This document shows positions 33,361 to 45,250 of a stretch of 64,000 bases of DNA, in pieces. The position numbers and the translations under genes were made by a program. The DNA comes from Talpa occidentalis (lineage: Eukaryota > Chordata > Mammalia > Eulipotyphla > Talpidae). Location of the stretch: assembly GCF_014898055.3 (NCBI RefSeq), contig NW_023601543.1, positions 63,191,782-63,255,781 on the forward strand, given 5' to 3'. Under the pieces are notes generated by a model. The model was not told the DNA's origin, searched no databases, and was given only the letters and a program-made list of their open reading frames with translations. Numbering within the stretch: the stretch's first letter is position 1; every line of letters starts with the position of its first letter.

Positions 33361-34545
33361 AAGACAGTTTATTTCTAAGGAAATGCTTTCAACCACTCTT
33401 TCATTACCAAGATGATCCGGAGCCTCTAGCTGTGTATTCTCATGTGCTCAGAATTTCAGAAAGGGACAGAAATACATGGTTTTTCCCACCCCCTTCCATT
33501 CCCTGACTCCCATATTTGCTTTCTGGCCAACTGATTGAATGCCAGACTCTTCTGGCATAACTACTAGGTCATGGCCAAAGACCCAGTGTTTATTTCCTTC
33601 TTCATGCATTTATATCACAGCTGTTAGCTGATGTTTTCAATAGCAAAATGAATCCAAGCATAGAAGCACCTAAGGTTTTTTTTTAAAAGAGCTTTTTTTT
33701 TGATAATCTGTTAAAATAACCTTAAGAATTCTACACAAAGAAATTCAATGAGCAAAACTGATTGCCAACTTTTTTAAAAATAGAAAACCAGGAAGGGGTC
33801 TTGTGTAGAAATTAAACTGCAGCATGTCTGTGATTAGCAGTTTACATCCTCTTTCAGTGGAAAATAAACACAGTGTTCAGCATTGCTGGGTTCTACACTT
33901 CCTTGTTTATAGAGGCCACTGGGTGTCTTTATCAATCATTTCTTTACTGTAAATGCTCCAATTAGACGCAAACTTCTGTCTTTATGTAGAACTCACATTG
34001 TCCAAACTTGCCTCTAACTTTGCATTTTTCAGCTCTAGGAAATGTTTCTCATCCCAAAATAGAGGTCTTTGTGCTTGTACAATGCACATTGAAAAATGAA
34101 ATAAGACAAAACAAAACAAAAACCTCTTCTGGACTGTGTTTTAGATAATGTCAGAGAAAATATGAGAGTCAGCAGTTGTTGGTTAAAGGGTAAGGCTGAA
34201 AATATGTAGAAAGCTGTTACCCCTTAAAACTAAATTAAGGAAATAATACCTTGGAAGAGAACACTAACAGTTCCTCAAGTCTCGAGAATTATTCCATGTG
34301 AGAACAGTATTGAATTACAATTTATCAAATTAATAACCACAATAATTAAAAATAGATGACCTGATTTGGTCTCAAATTATTTTTGAGAACAACTGACTCA
34401 TACAAGGGTTTTCTGCAGAGAAGACTTAGTCCTGCCCTGGTTTCTCCTCCCATCCAGCCTTGGCTTCAGCACCCTCAACCACCCCCAAACCTCCCAGCCT
34501 CTGACTTAGCTGAACAGCAAGAAAAATGTCAGCCAGGGTGGTCCA
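33361..34545. other. Non-repetitive DNA, no gene seen
   Basis: The longest stretch without a recognisable repeat on this side. It is AT-rich with only short frames. Nothing suggests an exon with confident splice sites or a CpG-rich promoter. Confidence 0.55.
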
Positions 34546-34553
34546 AAACAATC

Positions 34554-34822
34554 TTTTTTTTTTAAGATTTATTTATTTATGCACACAAGAGCTGGGATAC
34601 AGGCCAGAGGAGTGGGGGTGAGAGCATTCACCAGAGACAGAGTGGGGAACAGAACAGGCAGACGGACTGAAATACACTGCAGAGGGGAGCAGCAGGCGAG
34701 ACAGGAGAGGTCTGCTGCGCCATGTGGGTCAATTCCCTGGCCGGGGATCGAACTTGTGCTGCAGTGGCTGTGGATAGCTTCATAGTGCTGCGTCTTAACC
34801 CCTTGTGCCACCAGGGAGGCCC
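34554..34822 (-). mobile_element. tRNA-derived SINE, family B (antisense)
   Basis: The TSD CCAAAACAATC is at 34,543-34,553 and again from 34,823. It is the first insertion of a pair at one site. Confidence 0.95.
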
Positions 34823-34839
34823 CCAAAACAATCACTTTC

Positions 34840-35114
34840 TTTTATTTTTTAAAAAGATTTATTTATTTATTTTATATAAGAACTGGGGTACAGGTCAGAA
34901 GCACGGGAGGGTGAAAGAATTCACCAGAGCCAGAGCGGGGAGCAGAACCGGCAGATGGACCAAAGACACTGCGGAGGGGAGCAGTGGGCGAGGCAGGAGA
35001 GGTCTGCTGCGCCATGTGGGATTCTCCCCGGCCTGCGGGGAAAAGAACCTGCGCTACAGAGGCTGCGGACAGCTTGGCATCGCAGCGCTCAACTGCTGCA
35101 CCACCAGGGAGCCC
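34840..35114 (-). mobile_element. tRNA-derived SINE, mixed A/B features (antisense)
   Basis: The 3' part combines AAGAACTGGGGTACAGGTC (B) with AGAAGCACGGGAGGGTGA and ATTCACCAGAGCCAGAG (A). An 18-bp duplication CAAAACAATCACTTTCT lies on both sides, using the right-hand duplication of the neighbouring SINE as target. Confidence 0.93.
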
Positions 35115-35224
35115 CCAAAACAATCACTTTCTAATGACACATACTGAATACTTTTTTGATGTGTTTCTTTGAAATCTTTATCTGTATGGAACAAGTACTG
35201 GGGAAACAGGGATGCTTAATGAAG

Positions 35225-35660
35225 TGGATTAAACATTGAAGATGGCTACAAATTCTTTGCCCCTCTTGTCATGAAGAGGTGGAGTTTGTTTCTGTCCCAT
35301 TGTATCTGGGCAGTCTTATGACTCTTTAATAGAATATTGCAGAAAAGATACTGTACCAGTTCTAGGTGCTGAGAACTGGCAGCTTCCACTTTTGGAACAT
35401 TTGCACTTGAGGAACATCTCTAAGAACTCAGTTACCATGCAGTGAAAAGCCCAAGTGTCACCAAGAGGCCTTGTGCGGGTGCTGTGGACAACAGCCCTAA
35501 CTGAGCTTCCAGTGAGCAGCCAACACCAAATACCTGCCATATGTGTGCGCCATCTTGGTCATTCTGGCCTAACTCAACCAGCAGAAGACTGTAGACCCAG
35601 CTGACAGCAGACAGAGAATAATCTCCCAGCCAAGCCAAGCCAACCCAATACTGATAACAA
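35225..35660 (+). mobile_element. MLT1-type MaLR LTR (sense)
   Basis: Order typical of MLT1: CATGAAGAGGTGGAGTTTGT, TATCTGGGCAGTCTTATGAC, CACCAAGAGGCCTTG, ACCAGCAGAAGACTGTAGA, and CAAGCCAACCCAATACTGAT. Diverged and without an internal region, so a solo LTR. Confidence 0.7.
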
Positions 35661-35679
35661 AATTATTAAAAATTAGTTG

Positions 35680-35900
35680 TCCCCTATACTTACAGAGCAC
35701 AGACAAGCACTGTGCCAAATACTCTGTGGTCTATATCTTATTTAATCCCCCAAATAATCTCAGGAAACAGGAGCTATTATTATCATGCCTGTTTGACCAA
35801 CGAGGAAAATTGAGCATCATAAAGCCAGTGAAGAGTGGTGTCGGACATCAAACCCAGGCCTAATTTTAAAGCTTAGCTTTTCTAACATGCCTTTTCTCCA
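35680..35900 (+). mobile_element. MIR (ancient CORE-SINE)
   Basis: CAAGCACTGTGCCAAATACT, ATCTTATTTAATCCCCCAA, AGCTATTATTATCATGCCTG, GAGGAAAATTGAGCATCATA and a terminal CATCAAACCCAGGCC follow the MIR consensus order. Confidence 0.78.
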
Positions 35901-36059
35901 AATGATCTTTCGTCAGCTTAGGGAAAATGAAATTCCCATATGCTTTACTAGGCCAAGAAAAAAAATTGATTTGTAAGGAAAAACATACTTAGGGCTCAAC
36001 TCAATGTTCCAAAGAACATTAAAAAAACAAACAAACCCACCTCTTTATTCTGGAACACT

Positions 36060-36820
36060 TCCAAATATATATTCTAGTAGTACGTACATGAACCATCATG
36101 AATCTACTCCCTGGTTTCAACATTTATGAGTCTGTAATCAATCTCATTTCATCTACATTCCCAGCTACTTCTCTCACCCCTCCATGAGATGATTTTAAAG
36201 CAAAACTCAGATATTATGTCTTTTTCACCTAAAAAATTTAAGTATTATCTAATGGATAAAAATTTTCCCCCAAACATAACCATTACTACAACTAAAAAAC
36301 TTAAAAGAATAATGTTAAATATCATTTATATCGAGTCAATGTTCAAAAATTTCTGTATTGTCTTAGAATTATTTCTTACACAGTCACTTTCTTCAAACTA
36401 GGAATCAGACAAGGTCCCTCATTGCATGTGTTAATATATCTCTTGAGTCTTTTCAAAGGTTACCCCCACACCCGCTTACATTTTTGCTATTTGTTTACTG
36501 AAAAAGTTGAGGCATTTGCTCTGGGATTTTTCCCACAGTCAGTATTTGGCTGATTGCATCCACCTCTCTAGTATCATTTGTTTTCTTTTGCTTTTTTTCC
36601 CATTATAGTATCATTTAATATATTCCTTTAAGCCCTTTTTTCCCCCCTATTAATTGGTAGTTAGATTGAGAGGCTTGATCAAATCCAGGTTTGACTTTAT
36701 TAGCAAGAATACTTCGTAAATGGTACTGTGTACTTCCTATCACATCAGAAACATATTAATGTCTGGCTGTCAAATTTTCAGTGATGGTAAAATTAATCAT
36801 GGATGCAGGTGTTGTTAGGT
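36060..36820 (-). mobile_element. Ancient L1M-like fragment (antisense)
   Basis: Phrases such as TTTTTCCCACAGTCAGTATT, TTGGCTGATTGCATCC, GTAGTTAGATTGAGAGGC and TGTACTTCCTATCACATCAG recur near 44.6-44.9 kb. I associate them with the 3' region of old L1 families in reverse. The family name is not secure. Confidence 0.45.
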
Positions 36821-36823
36821 CCT

Positions 36824-37102
36824 ATTTATTTACTTATTTATTTATAGAAGAACTGGGGTGCAGGCCAGAGGTGCAGAGGCAGTATGTGTGTGAGAGTATT
36901 CACCAGAGAGAGAGTGGGGAGCAGAACAGGCAGATCTACTGAAATACACTGCTAAGGGGGGCAGCAGGTGAAACAGGAGGAGTCTGCTGCACCATATGTG
37001 GGTTAGCTCTCTGTCTGGGGGTGGAACTCAGACTGTTGTAGTGGGCCTTCATTGTGGGTGGTGGTAGCGCTGAGACTTAACCCCTAGGCCACCAGGGAAG
37101 CT
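36824..37102 (-). mobile_element. tRNA-derived SINE, family B (antisense), diverged
   Basis: Tail complement TATTTATTTACTTATTTATT. The head ends CCACCAGGGAAGCTC. A duplication in the head (TTGTAGTGGGCCTTCATTG) disturbs the tRNA-like part. TSD TGTTAGGTC on both sides. Confidence 0.88.
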
Positions 37103-37900
37103 CTGTTAGGTCTCTTTTAAAGTTCCCATCATTCTTTCCTTAATGGAAAGTATGCCTGTTCCCTATTTCATTAGGGCTTGCAAATTTGTGAGATTCTAAT
37201 TCCATCGTTTCTACTATATTTAACAGTGGGGATTTTTTTTTTTATAATAAAGAAATTTCTCTTATCAGTAATTCAGATGCCCTGAGGTATAGTTCATATA
37301 GTAAAGATAGAATAAGTGCTTGATTTCTTTTATTCACCTACATTATCAAAATATGACCAAAGTGCTTTTTATTTTTTTAAAGTGCTTTTAAAAAAAGTCA
37401 TGAGCCTATAGACTATAGCATATTTGATGTATTTCAATCCATTACATTCATTATTCATTTTTAATTCCTTACTTTTAACAGTTTCATGGAGCTATAATTC
37501 ACATACCATAAAATTCATCCATTTAAAGTGCATAATTCACTTATTTTTGGTAATTCACAGAGTTGTACAATTATTACAGTAATAAAAGTTTAGAACATTT
37601 TCATCATGCCAAAAAGAAATCCTATACCCATTAGCTGTCACTCTGCATGTCCCCTAAGATTCCCATAGCACTAGTGAACACTGATCTACTTTCTGCTTCT
37701 ATCGATTTGCCTATTCTGGACATTTCACATAAATGGAATTGCACAATATGGATACTTTGGTTTCTTTCCATAGTATAATGTTTTCCAGGTTGATCCATGT
37801 TGTAGCATGTGTCAGTACTTCATATCCCCAAATAATATTCTATTGTAAAGATCAATCATATCTCATTTAACCATTCATCAGTTGATTGATATTTGGGTTT

Positions 37901-38362
37901 GTAGTGGGTTGAGTGGTGGTTCCCAGCATGATATGTCTATCTCTTAACAATCATGATTTGTGACTGTGACCTTATTTGGAAAAAGGTTCTTTTGGGATAT
38001 AATAAAGTTAAGGGTCTAAAGATGACATTATTTTGGAGACACCTTAAGAACCGTGACACGTATCCTTCTAAGAGGACAGAGAGACAGAGGACAGAGAGAC
38101 AAAGAGAAAGAGGAAAGGACATGTAAAGATGAAGGCAAGAGATTGCAGTCAGGTAGCCGCAACAAGCCAAGGAACACCTCGAACCACCAGAAGGTGAAAG
38201 AGGCAAGAAGATCTTTCTCCCAGAATGTTCAGAGGGAATATAGCCCTATCAGCACTTTGATTTCAGACTTCTGGCCTGCAGAATGTGAGGGAATAAGTTT
38301 CTCTTGTTTTAAGTCACCCAGTTTGTAGTGATTCACTGCTGCAGACTTGGCAAACTAATACA
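37901..38362 (+). mobile_element. MLT1-type MaLR LTR inside antisense L1
   Basis: GTAGTGGGTTGAGTGGTGGT, TGTGACCTTATTTGGAAAAA, TTTGATTTCAGACTTCTGGC, CTCTTGTTTTAAGTCACCCA and GGCAAACTAATACAG are MLT1 landmarks. The L1 phrase ATTTGGGTTT is split from its continuation at 38,363. Confidence 0.78.
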
Positions 38363-39347
38363 GCATTATTTCCCCACTTTCTGACTATTTTGAATAACGT
38401 TGCAATTATGCAACAATCTGGCAAATTATGAATAATGTTGCAATAAATATTGTTTACAAGTTTAGTACATATATTTTTTGTTGTTAGGCATATATAGGAT
38501 ATATTTCTAGGCATGTTATATGCCTAGGAGTGGAAATGCTCCTAAGTCATATGGTAGCTACATCCTTAACATTTTAAGTAACAATCTGTTTTCCAAAGCA
38601 AATGCACCATTTTACATTCCTAACAGCATTGTGTAAGGTCTTTAATTTCTCCACATCCTCGCCAACACTTATTATCAAGTGTCTGATTGTAGCCATACTA
38701 GTGGGTAAAAAGTAGTATCATCATGATTTTGATTTGCATTTTCTTAATGACTAATGATATTGAGCATCTTTTGAGATGTGTTTATTGAGCTATATTTTCA
38801 TGTACATACCTTCTTTAGAGAAATCTATTCAGGTCCTCTGCCCATTTTTAAATTGGGTTGTCTTTTTATTAATGAGTCATTAGGAATTTTTCTTTACATA
38901 TTCTAAATGTCTCTTCTTAAATACGTAATTTGAAAAGTTTTCTTCCATCTTTTGGTTGCCTTCTCAGTTTTTTGGATAGTTTTGATGTAGTCCAATTTAT
39001 CTATATATTTTCTTTTGCTTTTGTGCTTTGGGTGTTGTATCTCAGAATCTATTGCCTAGTCCAAGGTCATCAAGATATTCTTATTTTCTTCTAAGAGTTT
39101 TATGGATTTAATGCTTATGTTTAGGCCCTTGATCCATTTTGAATTAGTTTTTGTATATAGTGTAAGATAAGGCTCCAACTTCATTCTTTTGCAAGTGGAT
39201 ATCTAGTTATTCCAGCACCATTTGTCAGAAAGACTCTTCATTCCCTGTTAAATAGTCTTGGCATCCTTGTTGAAAACTGACTGTAAATGAAAGAGCTTAT
39301 TTCTGGACTCCCAATTCTATTGAATTGATCTGTATGTTTGTCTTTTT

Positions 39348-40009
39348 TTTTTTTTAATTTTTTTTATAGAGGCATGTTTTTCATTTATTTATTTGTTTGT
39401 TTGTTTTGTTTATACATGCACTGGGTACAGTCAGAAGCGCAGGAGGGTGAGAGAATTCACCAGAGCCAGAGCGGGGAGCAGAGCAGGCAGAAGGACCGAA
39501 GTACACTGCTGAGGGGAGCAGCGGGCGGCAGGAGATGTCCGGAGCCGCCTGGAGCATGCGTCGTGTTGCGCAACACACGTGCCATTAATTAGTTTTCGCT
39601 TTACCGTTTTGCCTGCTGAGAAACCACAGGTGTTTCCTATTAATCAAATGAGACTGGGAGGTACGATGGGAGGAGCTCCCAGGATATAAGAAGAGAACCA
39701 CGAGAAGGTCGGGAGGTTATTGCGAGGGAGGTTAATGCGAGAGGAGCAGAGGGAAGGTCAGGGAAGTAAGAAAGACAGGGAAAAGAAAGATATGTAAAAG
39801 TAGGAAAAGGATAAAGGAAAAATAAAGAAGTAAATGCTAGCGTCAGGTTGTCTCAAGCCCCTCATTTCAATCCTCAGCCCTTCTCTTTTCGTGCCTGCGG
39901 ATCCCGCGGGTCGGTGGCCGGGGAGCAGCCGGGGATCGAACCGGCGCTGCAGAGGCTGCAGGGAGCTTCGCAACCCAGCGCTCAACCGCTGCGCCACCGG
40001 GGAGGCCCC
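39348..40009 (-). mobile_element. tRNA-derived SINE, subfamily A2 (antisense), carrying an LTR-like insert
   Basis: The A2 tail complement ATAGAGGCATGTTTT and TTGTTTTGTTTATACATGCA is followed by the body to 39,535, then foreign sequence to 39,912. The SINE then resumes at GGTGGCCGGGGAGC through the head. The TSD CTGTATGTTTGTCTTT flanks the composite. About 29 bp of the SINE is missing at the insert. Confidence 0.93.
39536..39912 (+). mobile_element. LTR-like, CpG-rich insert (possible class II ERV solo LTR)
   Basis: It begins TGTCCGGAGCCGCC, holds a perfect 14-bp palindrome GTGTTGCGCAACAC (39,563-39,576), a TATA-like GGATATAAGAAG near 39,690, a polyadenylation-like AAAATAAAG near 39,820 and a pyrimidine-rich U5-like end. 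The layout U3-TATA-AATAAA-U5 fits a short LTR. The TG start followed by GGAGCCGC recalls class II (beta-like) elements. There is no proper CA end and no target duplication, so the 3' boundary is uncertain. No viral gene is present. Confidence 0.6.
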
Positions 40010-40820
40010 CTGTATGTTTGTCTTTATGCCAATACCATACTCTCTTGATTATGATAGTTCTATAGTAAGTTTTGAAATCAGAAGTGTGAGTATTCCAATT
40101 TTGTTCTTCTTTTTCAAGATTGTTCTGGCAATTGTGGGTCTCTTGCATTTCTATGTGAATTTTAGGGTCAACTTGTCAATTACAGCAAAAAAGCAACTGG
40201 GATTTTGTTAAGAATAGCATTGTATCTGTAGGTCACTTTGGGGGGCGATATTGCTATCTGCCTCATAAGCTTGTGATAAGTTTTCATTTATTTAGATCTT
40301 TAATTTCTTTCAACAATGTTTTATAATTTTCGGCATATAATTTTGTTCTTCTTTTGTTAAATTTAACCCAAGGTATTATTTATTGATGCTAATATAGATG
40401 GAGCTGCTTTTTATTTTATTTTCATAGCTGTCTTGATAGTGCATAGATATAGAAATGATTTTTGTTTATTGATCTTGTATCTTCAACCTTGCTGAACTTA
40501 TTAGTTATAATAGTTTTTTAGCTCATTTCTGAGGATTTTCTATTTACAGGATAATGTCATCTGCATATAGAGATATATTTACATTTTCCTTTCCTATCTT
40601 GATACTTTTAATTCTTTTTCTTGTTAGCATATACAATACAATTCTGAATAAAAGTGATGAGAGCAGACATCCTTTTCTTGTTCCTGACCTTAAAGATCAT
40701 CATTCCTTTTGATGTTTGAACTGTCCTATCTTTAGCAAGTAGAACCCCTTAAAATTGTTTACTTTGTCCTTTTGATATGACATAAGTATCAGTAATATTT
40801 GGTTGCTTCCATTTTTTCTG

Positions 40821-41247
40821 CTACAAAAGCCAGCTATTTCTTCAGGGAATTCTGGTTACTTTTAGCAACTAAAGGCAGAAAAATGATAATCTGAGTATGA
40901 GGAACACTAATAGCCCCACAGTTGATTGTTACCCTTTCTGTCCACAGAGCTGGGAAGTTTGTACTTTTTAGAAAGGTAAAAGTAATTCACAAATTCATAT
41001 TGCTACCTCCACTTCAAAAAGTATGATTACATGGCTTTTACCTAATTTCATTGAATTTATGTTTGTATCTCTTTTCTTTGAGGCTGAAAATATTAGATCC
41101 TAATGGCATTAATGTATTTACTTATTTGCTTTATCCTAATATATATGTGTGTATGAGTATACATATGCATGTGTTCATATATATGTAATATACAATAATA
41201 GTATCAAAATAGCAATAGTACAATCATCACTAATAGTTCAAGGTTTT
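40821..41247. other. Unassigned DNA
   Basis: No gene or repeat recognised. AT-rich, with a TATATGTGTGTATG simple stretch near 41,140. Confidence 0.5.
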
Positions 41248-41422
41248 TTTGTTTGGGGTGGGAAGGGCACAAGAGACTGTGGTGATGGTTCACAGGTGCT
41301 GTAGTGGTGGGAAAATTAGGGGGGCCCACACCTGAGGGGAGAAATCAAATATTGTACAAAAATGAACAATGATATAAGAAAATTAAAAATAAATAAATAA
41401 TTCAGTAAAAAAGAAAGAAAGA
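41248..41422 (+). mobile_element. Short repeat, same family as 60,425-60,665 (L1 3' UTR-like)
   Basis: G-rich start (GGGGTGGGAAGGGCACAAG), then TGGTGATGGTTCACAGGTG, CACACCTGAGGGGAGAAATC and AAATATTGTACAAAAATGAA, with an A-rich tail. The flanks TTTTTTTGTTTG before and after look like a TSD. The reverse complement of 60,460-60,600 matches closely. Probably a truncated young L1 3' UTR. Confidence 0.6.
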
Positions 41423-41436
41423 TTTTTTTGTTTGTA

Positions 41437-41860
41437 TTTCTTTTGGTCCACATAGGACATATCCCAAAAGGGATGTACAGTCAATACTGTGTTTAAAATT
41501 ATTTGAAATAATTTTTTTCTGTGTTGTTAAGTCACCAATTTTTCTATACACGTTGGTTTGTTTCACTTTTGTTATTAGAGATTGATTTTTTTATCCCTTT
41601 GATTTAAATTTGTTTTTATAATTATACAAAAAGATTTACATGTTTCCCAAATAAGGTGCATTTAGAAAAGTCCATTCTGTCCTCTCTAGCCTGTTCCCTG
41701 TCTGTCTCCAAAATTGAAGGAATTACTTTTTAAAAATCGAATTTTTTCCCTTTCATTGCTTTCACCCCCAAAGGACATGATTCTATCACATAGCACATCT
41801 ATTGACTTAATATTCCCCCATGTGTAGCCCAGGCACAACGGGCAAAGAAACCAAGGTCAA
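41437..41860. other. Unassigned DNA
   Basis: AT-rich DNA with no gene recognised. It ends at the duplicated target of the next SINE. Confidence 0.5.
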
Positions 41861-42141
41861 GGGCCTCCTTAGTGGTGCAGCGGTTGAGCGCTGGGCTGTG
41901 AAGCTGCCCGCAGCCTCTGCAGCGCTGGTTCGATCCCCTGCCACCGGGGAGGGTCCCACATGGCGCGCAGACCTCTCCTGCCACGCCCGCTGCTCCCCTC
42001 AGCAGTGTACTTCGGTCCTTCTGCCTGTTCTGCTCCCTGCTCTGGCTCTGGTGAATTCTCTCACCCTCCAGCGCTTCTGACTGTACCCAGTGCTTGTATA
42101 AATAAAATAAATAAATCTTTAAAAAAAAAAAAAAAAGAAAG
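41861..42141 (+). mobile_element. tRNA-derived SINE, family A
   Basis: Perfect 17-bp TSD AAAGAAACCAAGGTCAA on both sides. The tail is AAATAAAATAAATAAATC plus A(n). Confidence 0.96.
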
Positions 42142-42158
42142 AAAGAAACCAAGGTCAA

Positions 42159-42985
42159 GTCCAAGCTCTTCATGATGCTCTGCGTACCCTTTCACCAAAT
42201 CCACAATGCAGCAAAGCAAAGGAATAGCGCAGATAACCTAGCACTACAAATTAGCTCACAAGGAAAATTCCTTTGTCAAAAGACACAATCACTGGATGAG
42301 TTAAAGTTTCTCTTTTCAGTGTATACCAGGTGCCAGTTTCAGATTTAAGTGATTTAACCATTACCTTAGGAAACCACATTCCTACTGTTTTTCTTCAGGA
42401 TAGTTCATACATAAAGTCTAAAATTTCCAATAAATATTTTACTTCTTTATGATCCCTGGTCAATATATCAGTTAGGATTAGATTCCACAGCATGTTACAA
42501 AAACCCAAATTACTGTGGCTACACATGACAAGGGGGTTATTTTTTTCTCCTGTAAAAAAAAGGTCCAGGGTAGGTAGCCAGGACTGATAAGGCAGCTCTA
42601 CATAATCTCCGTGGGACTTGGGCCCTTTCTTTCTGTTCTGCTATATTTGGTGCATGGCTCCTATCATCAAGATTGCTTCCTAAGGCCTCCCTGGTGGTGC
42701 AAGGGGTTAAGACGCAACCTATGAAGGTGTCTGCAGCCTCTGCAGCACGAGTTCGATCCCCGGCCTGCCAGGGAGCAATCCACATGGCGCAGCAGACCTC
42801 TCCTGACTTGCCTGCTGCTCCCCTCAGCAGTGTATTTCGGTCCATCTGCCAGTTCTGTTCCCCACTCTGTCTCTGGTGAATCATCTCACCCCCCACACCT
42901 CTGGTCTGTACCCCAGGTCTTGTATGCATAAATAAATAAATCTTTAAAAAAAAAAATCACTTCCTAGTCTATGATGGCTGCTGCA
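42159..42985. other. Unassigned DNA with possible old repeat
   Basis: No gene seen. Around 42,460-42,680 and 42,955-42,985 phrases like GATAAGGCAGCTCTACATAA and CTATGATGGCTGCTGCAATA resemble an old MER-type repeat, interrupted by a family B SINE. Confidence 0.4.
42682..42954 (+). mobile_element. tRNA-derived SINE, family B
   Basis: Intact B box GTTCGATCCCC; tail TATGCATAAATAAATAAATC. The TSD is approximate (GATTGCTTCCTA and AATCACTTCCTA). Confidence 0.94.
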
Positions 42986-43385
42986 ATATATTTTTTTACA
43001 TATTTTGATAGCACATTCCTTTTTATCATTGAATAGTATTCCATTATATGGATGTACCATAGCTTGTTTATCAAGGGAATTCTTGTTTGCTCCGGATTTT
43101 GGTGATTATAAGTAAAGCATCTATATGCAGTTTTTGTGTGGATATAACTTTCAAATCTGTTAGGTAATTACCTAGGAGAGCAGGTGCTGTTTTGTGTGGT
43201 AAGTCTCCATTTAACTGTGTAAGAAACCATCAGTCTTCTAACGTGGCTATGCAATATTTGCATTCTCACCAACATATGCATGAGAATTCCTGTTGTTCCA
43301 CATCTTTACCAGCAATCGGTATTGTCAGATTTGTGGATTTTAAGATTCTAATGTGTTTATTTGTATCGAACCGTGAAATTACAAT
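42985..43385 (-). mobile_element. LINE-1 3' region (antisense)
   Basis: CATTGAATAGTATTCCATTA, GTTTATCAAGGGAATTCTTG, ACCTAGGAGAGCAGGTGCTG, GCATTCTCACCAACATATGC and TTTACCAGCAATCGGTATTG follow the reverse L1 order. Confidence 0.72.
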
Positions 43386-43975
43386 CTTTGGTCGAGCATA
43401 ATGTTTTTCTTGCTCTGACATTTTATGCTGCCATCCCCCTGGGAACTTATATCTGGGATTTTTGGTATCACTTATGTAATAAGCACCTCACCTCCAGATT
43501 TCTTGGCAGAGAAAGAGCTGACTGCAGCCTTGGATATAGCTTTAAGCACACTGTGTATTGCTGATAAGGATGCTATAACATTTCTTTATAATGAAATGGG
43601 GGTCTCTAAAGCTAGTACTTCCTCACGCACAGTCCTCAAATAGCACAGTATTGAGGGTGCAATTCCAAGTTTTTGCTGATAATTGTCTGGCTTGAGCTAT
43701 GATGCCTAGAGAACTAAATTGCTCCAGGAACTAAAATATGATTTGCTCAAAACAACTTCTGAGCCCTTTCTCATCTATTTCTGCCAGGAATTCAAAACCC
43801 TGTCTTGGCCCAAAATCATGATACAATTCAGTTACCATCTACCCACATGTAGCCGGGCAAATTCTTGGCCCTTAGATGGCCTCTGGGGGCTAACCGGTTC
43901 TCTCATTATCTTTTGTTCTGCTCTGTATCCACATGGCAGTCCTGGATGACTCATACTACTACAGCTCACTCCAGA
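43386..43975. other. Unassigned DNA with an interrupted + frame
   Basis: Two open segments in the same frame (43,425-43,643 and 43,719-43,949) are separated by several stops. I recognise no protein family in either. It could be a decayed retroelement gene or chance. Confidence 0.3.
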
Positions 43976-44210
43976 TGCCGCCTTAAATATATTTGTTATA
44001 AAATAAAGCACAGAAAGGCATACAAAAATGCATAGGAAGTGAATTATTATAAGGTCACAACTTTGTAACTACCATCCAGGTAAAGTAGTACTTTGCCAGC
44101 CATCCCAGAAGTCCCCCTACGTCTACTTTCTGCATTTTTATGGTAATACTTTTCTCCCATATCTTTATGTATTTATTATACAAGGGTGCATCTTTTGACA
44201 CTTTAGTTGA

Positions 44211-44533
<323 letters not shown>

Positions 44534-45250
44534 GTTAAAAAATTATCAATTCAACTTTTAAATATCTTTTAATCTACAGGTTCCCTCTTCACGCCTTTCT
44601 TTTCCATGTAATTTATCTGTTGAAGAACATGGACAGTTTGATCTAGAGCATTTTCTACAATCTGAATTTTGCTTGCACATGCATGGTGCCTTTCTACATC
44701 TATTCTATCAGCAGCTTTTCTTGAAAATAGTCAGCTGGATCCAGAAGTTTTATCATACCAAGACTATAAGTGGTGCTGAGTTCTTTTATCAGGAGATACA
44801 TCATGTCTGGATATGTCCTCTGTTCTCAATATTAGCAACTGTTGATTCTTATTGCCTCCATCAATTAATTCATTGAATGTTGTAAAATGATAATAATCTA
44901 GTTCTATCATTTTATTTCCATTTATTAGTTGAAATAATTTTATAAAGAAATGCTTGCCTGATGTACTATCTGGTTGCCTAATTATACCGTTTCTGTAGGA
45001 AAAGCAGAACCTTGGTTTGATGCTTTCTCTTTGCTTTCCTGTTTTCTTCCAAGGTGACTAGTTTTAAAGTGAATTCAAAAATTTAAACATATTTGATGGG
45101 ACTTAATCCAATTTTAAATAACGGTATAATATGTATAACATAAAATTTACCATTTTTAAGCATACAGTTATGTGGCATTATGTATCTATTGTCATTTTTA
45201 TACTTATTATAGTTCAAATTGTCTCGTCTCTTCAATTTTTTAAATCTTAA

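Larger units (their letters stand above)
37460..40820 (-). mobile_element. LINE-1 3' end through ORF2 (antisense), multiply interrupted
   Basis: From the 3' end inward: GTTTCATGGAGCTATAATTC, CATTTAAAGTGCATAATTCA, TATCGATTTGCCTATTCTGG. After an MLT1 insertion it resumes with CTGACTATTTTGAATAACGT, TAGGAGTGGAAATGCTCC, TGTGCTTTGGGTGTTGTATC, TGATCTTGTATCTTCAACCT and GCATATAGAGATATATTTAC. It is a long old copy without a usable frame. SINE plus LTR at 39,348-40,009. Confidence 0.85.
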
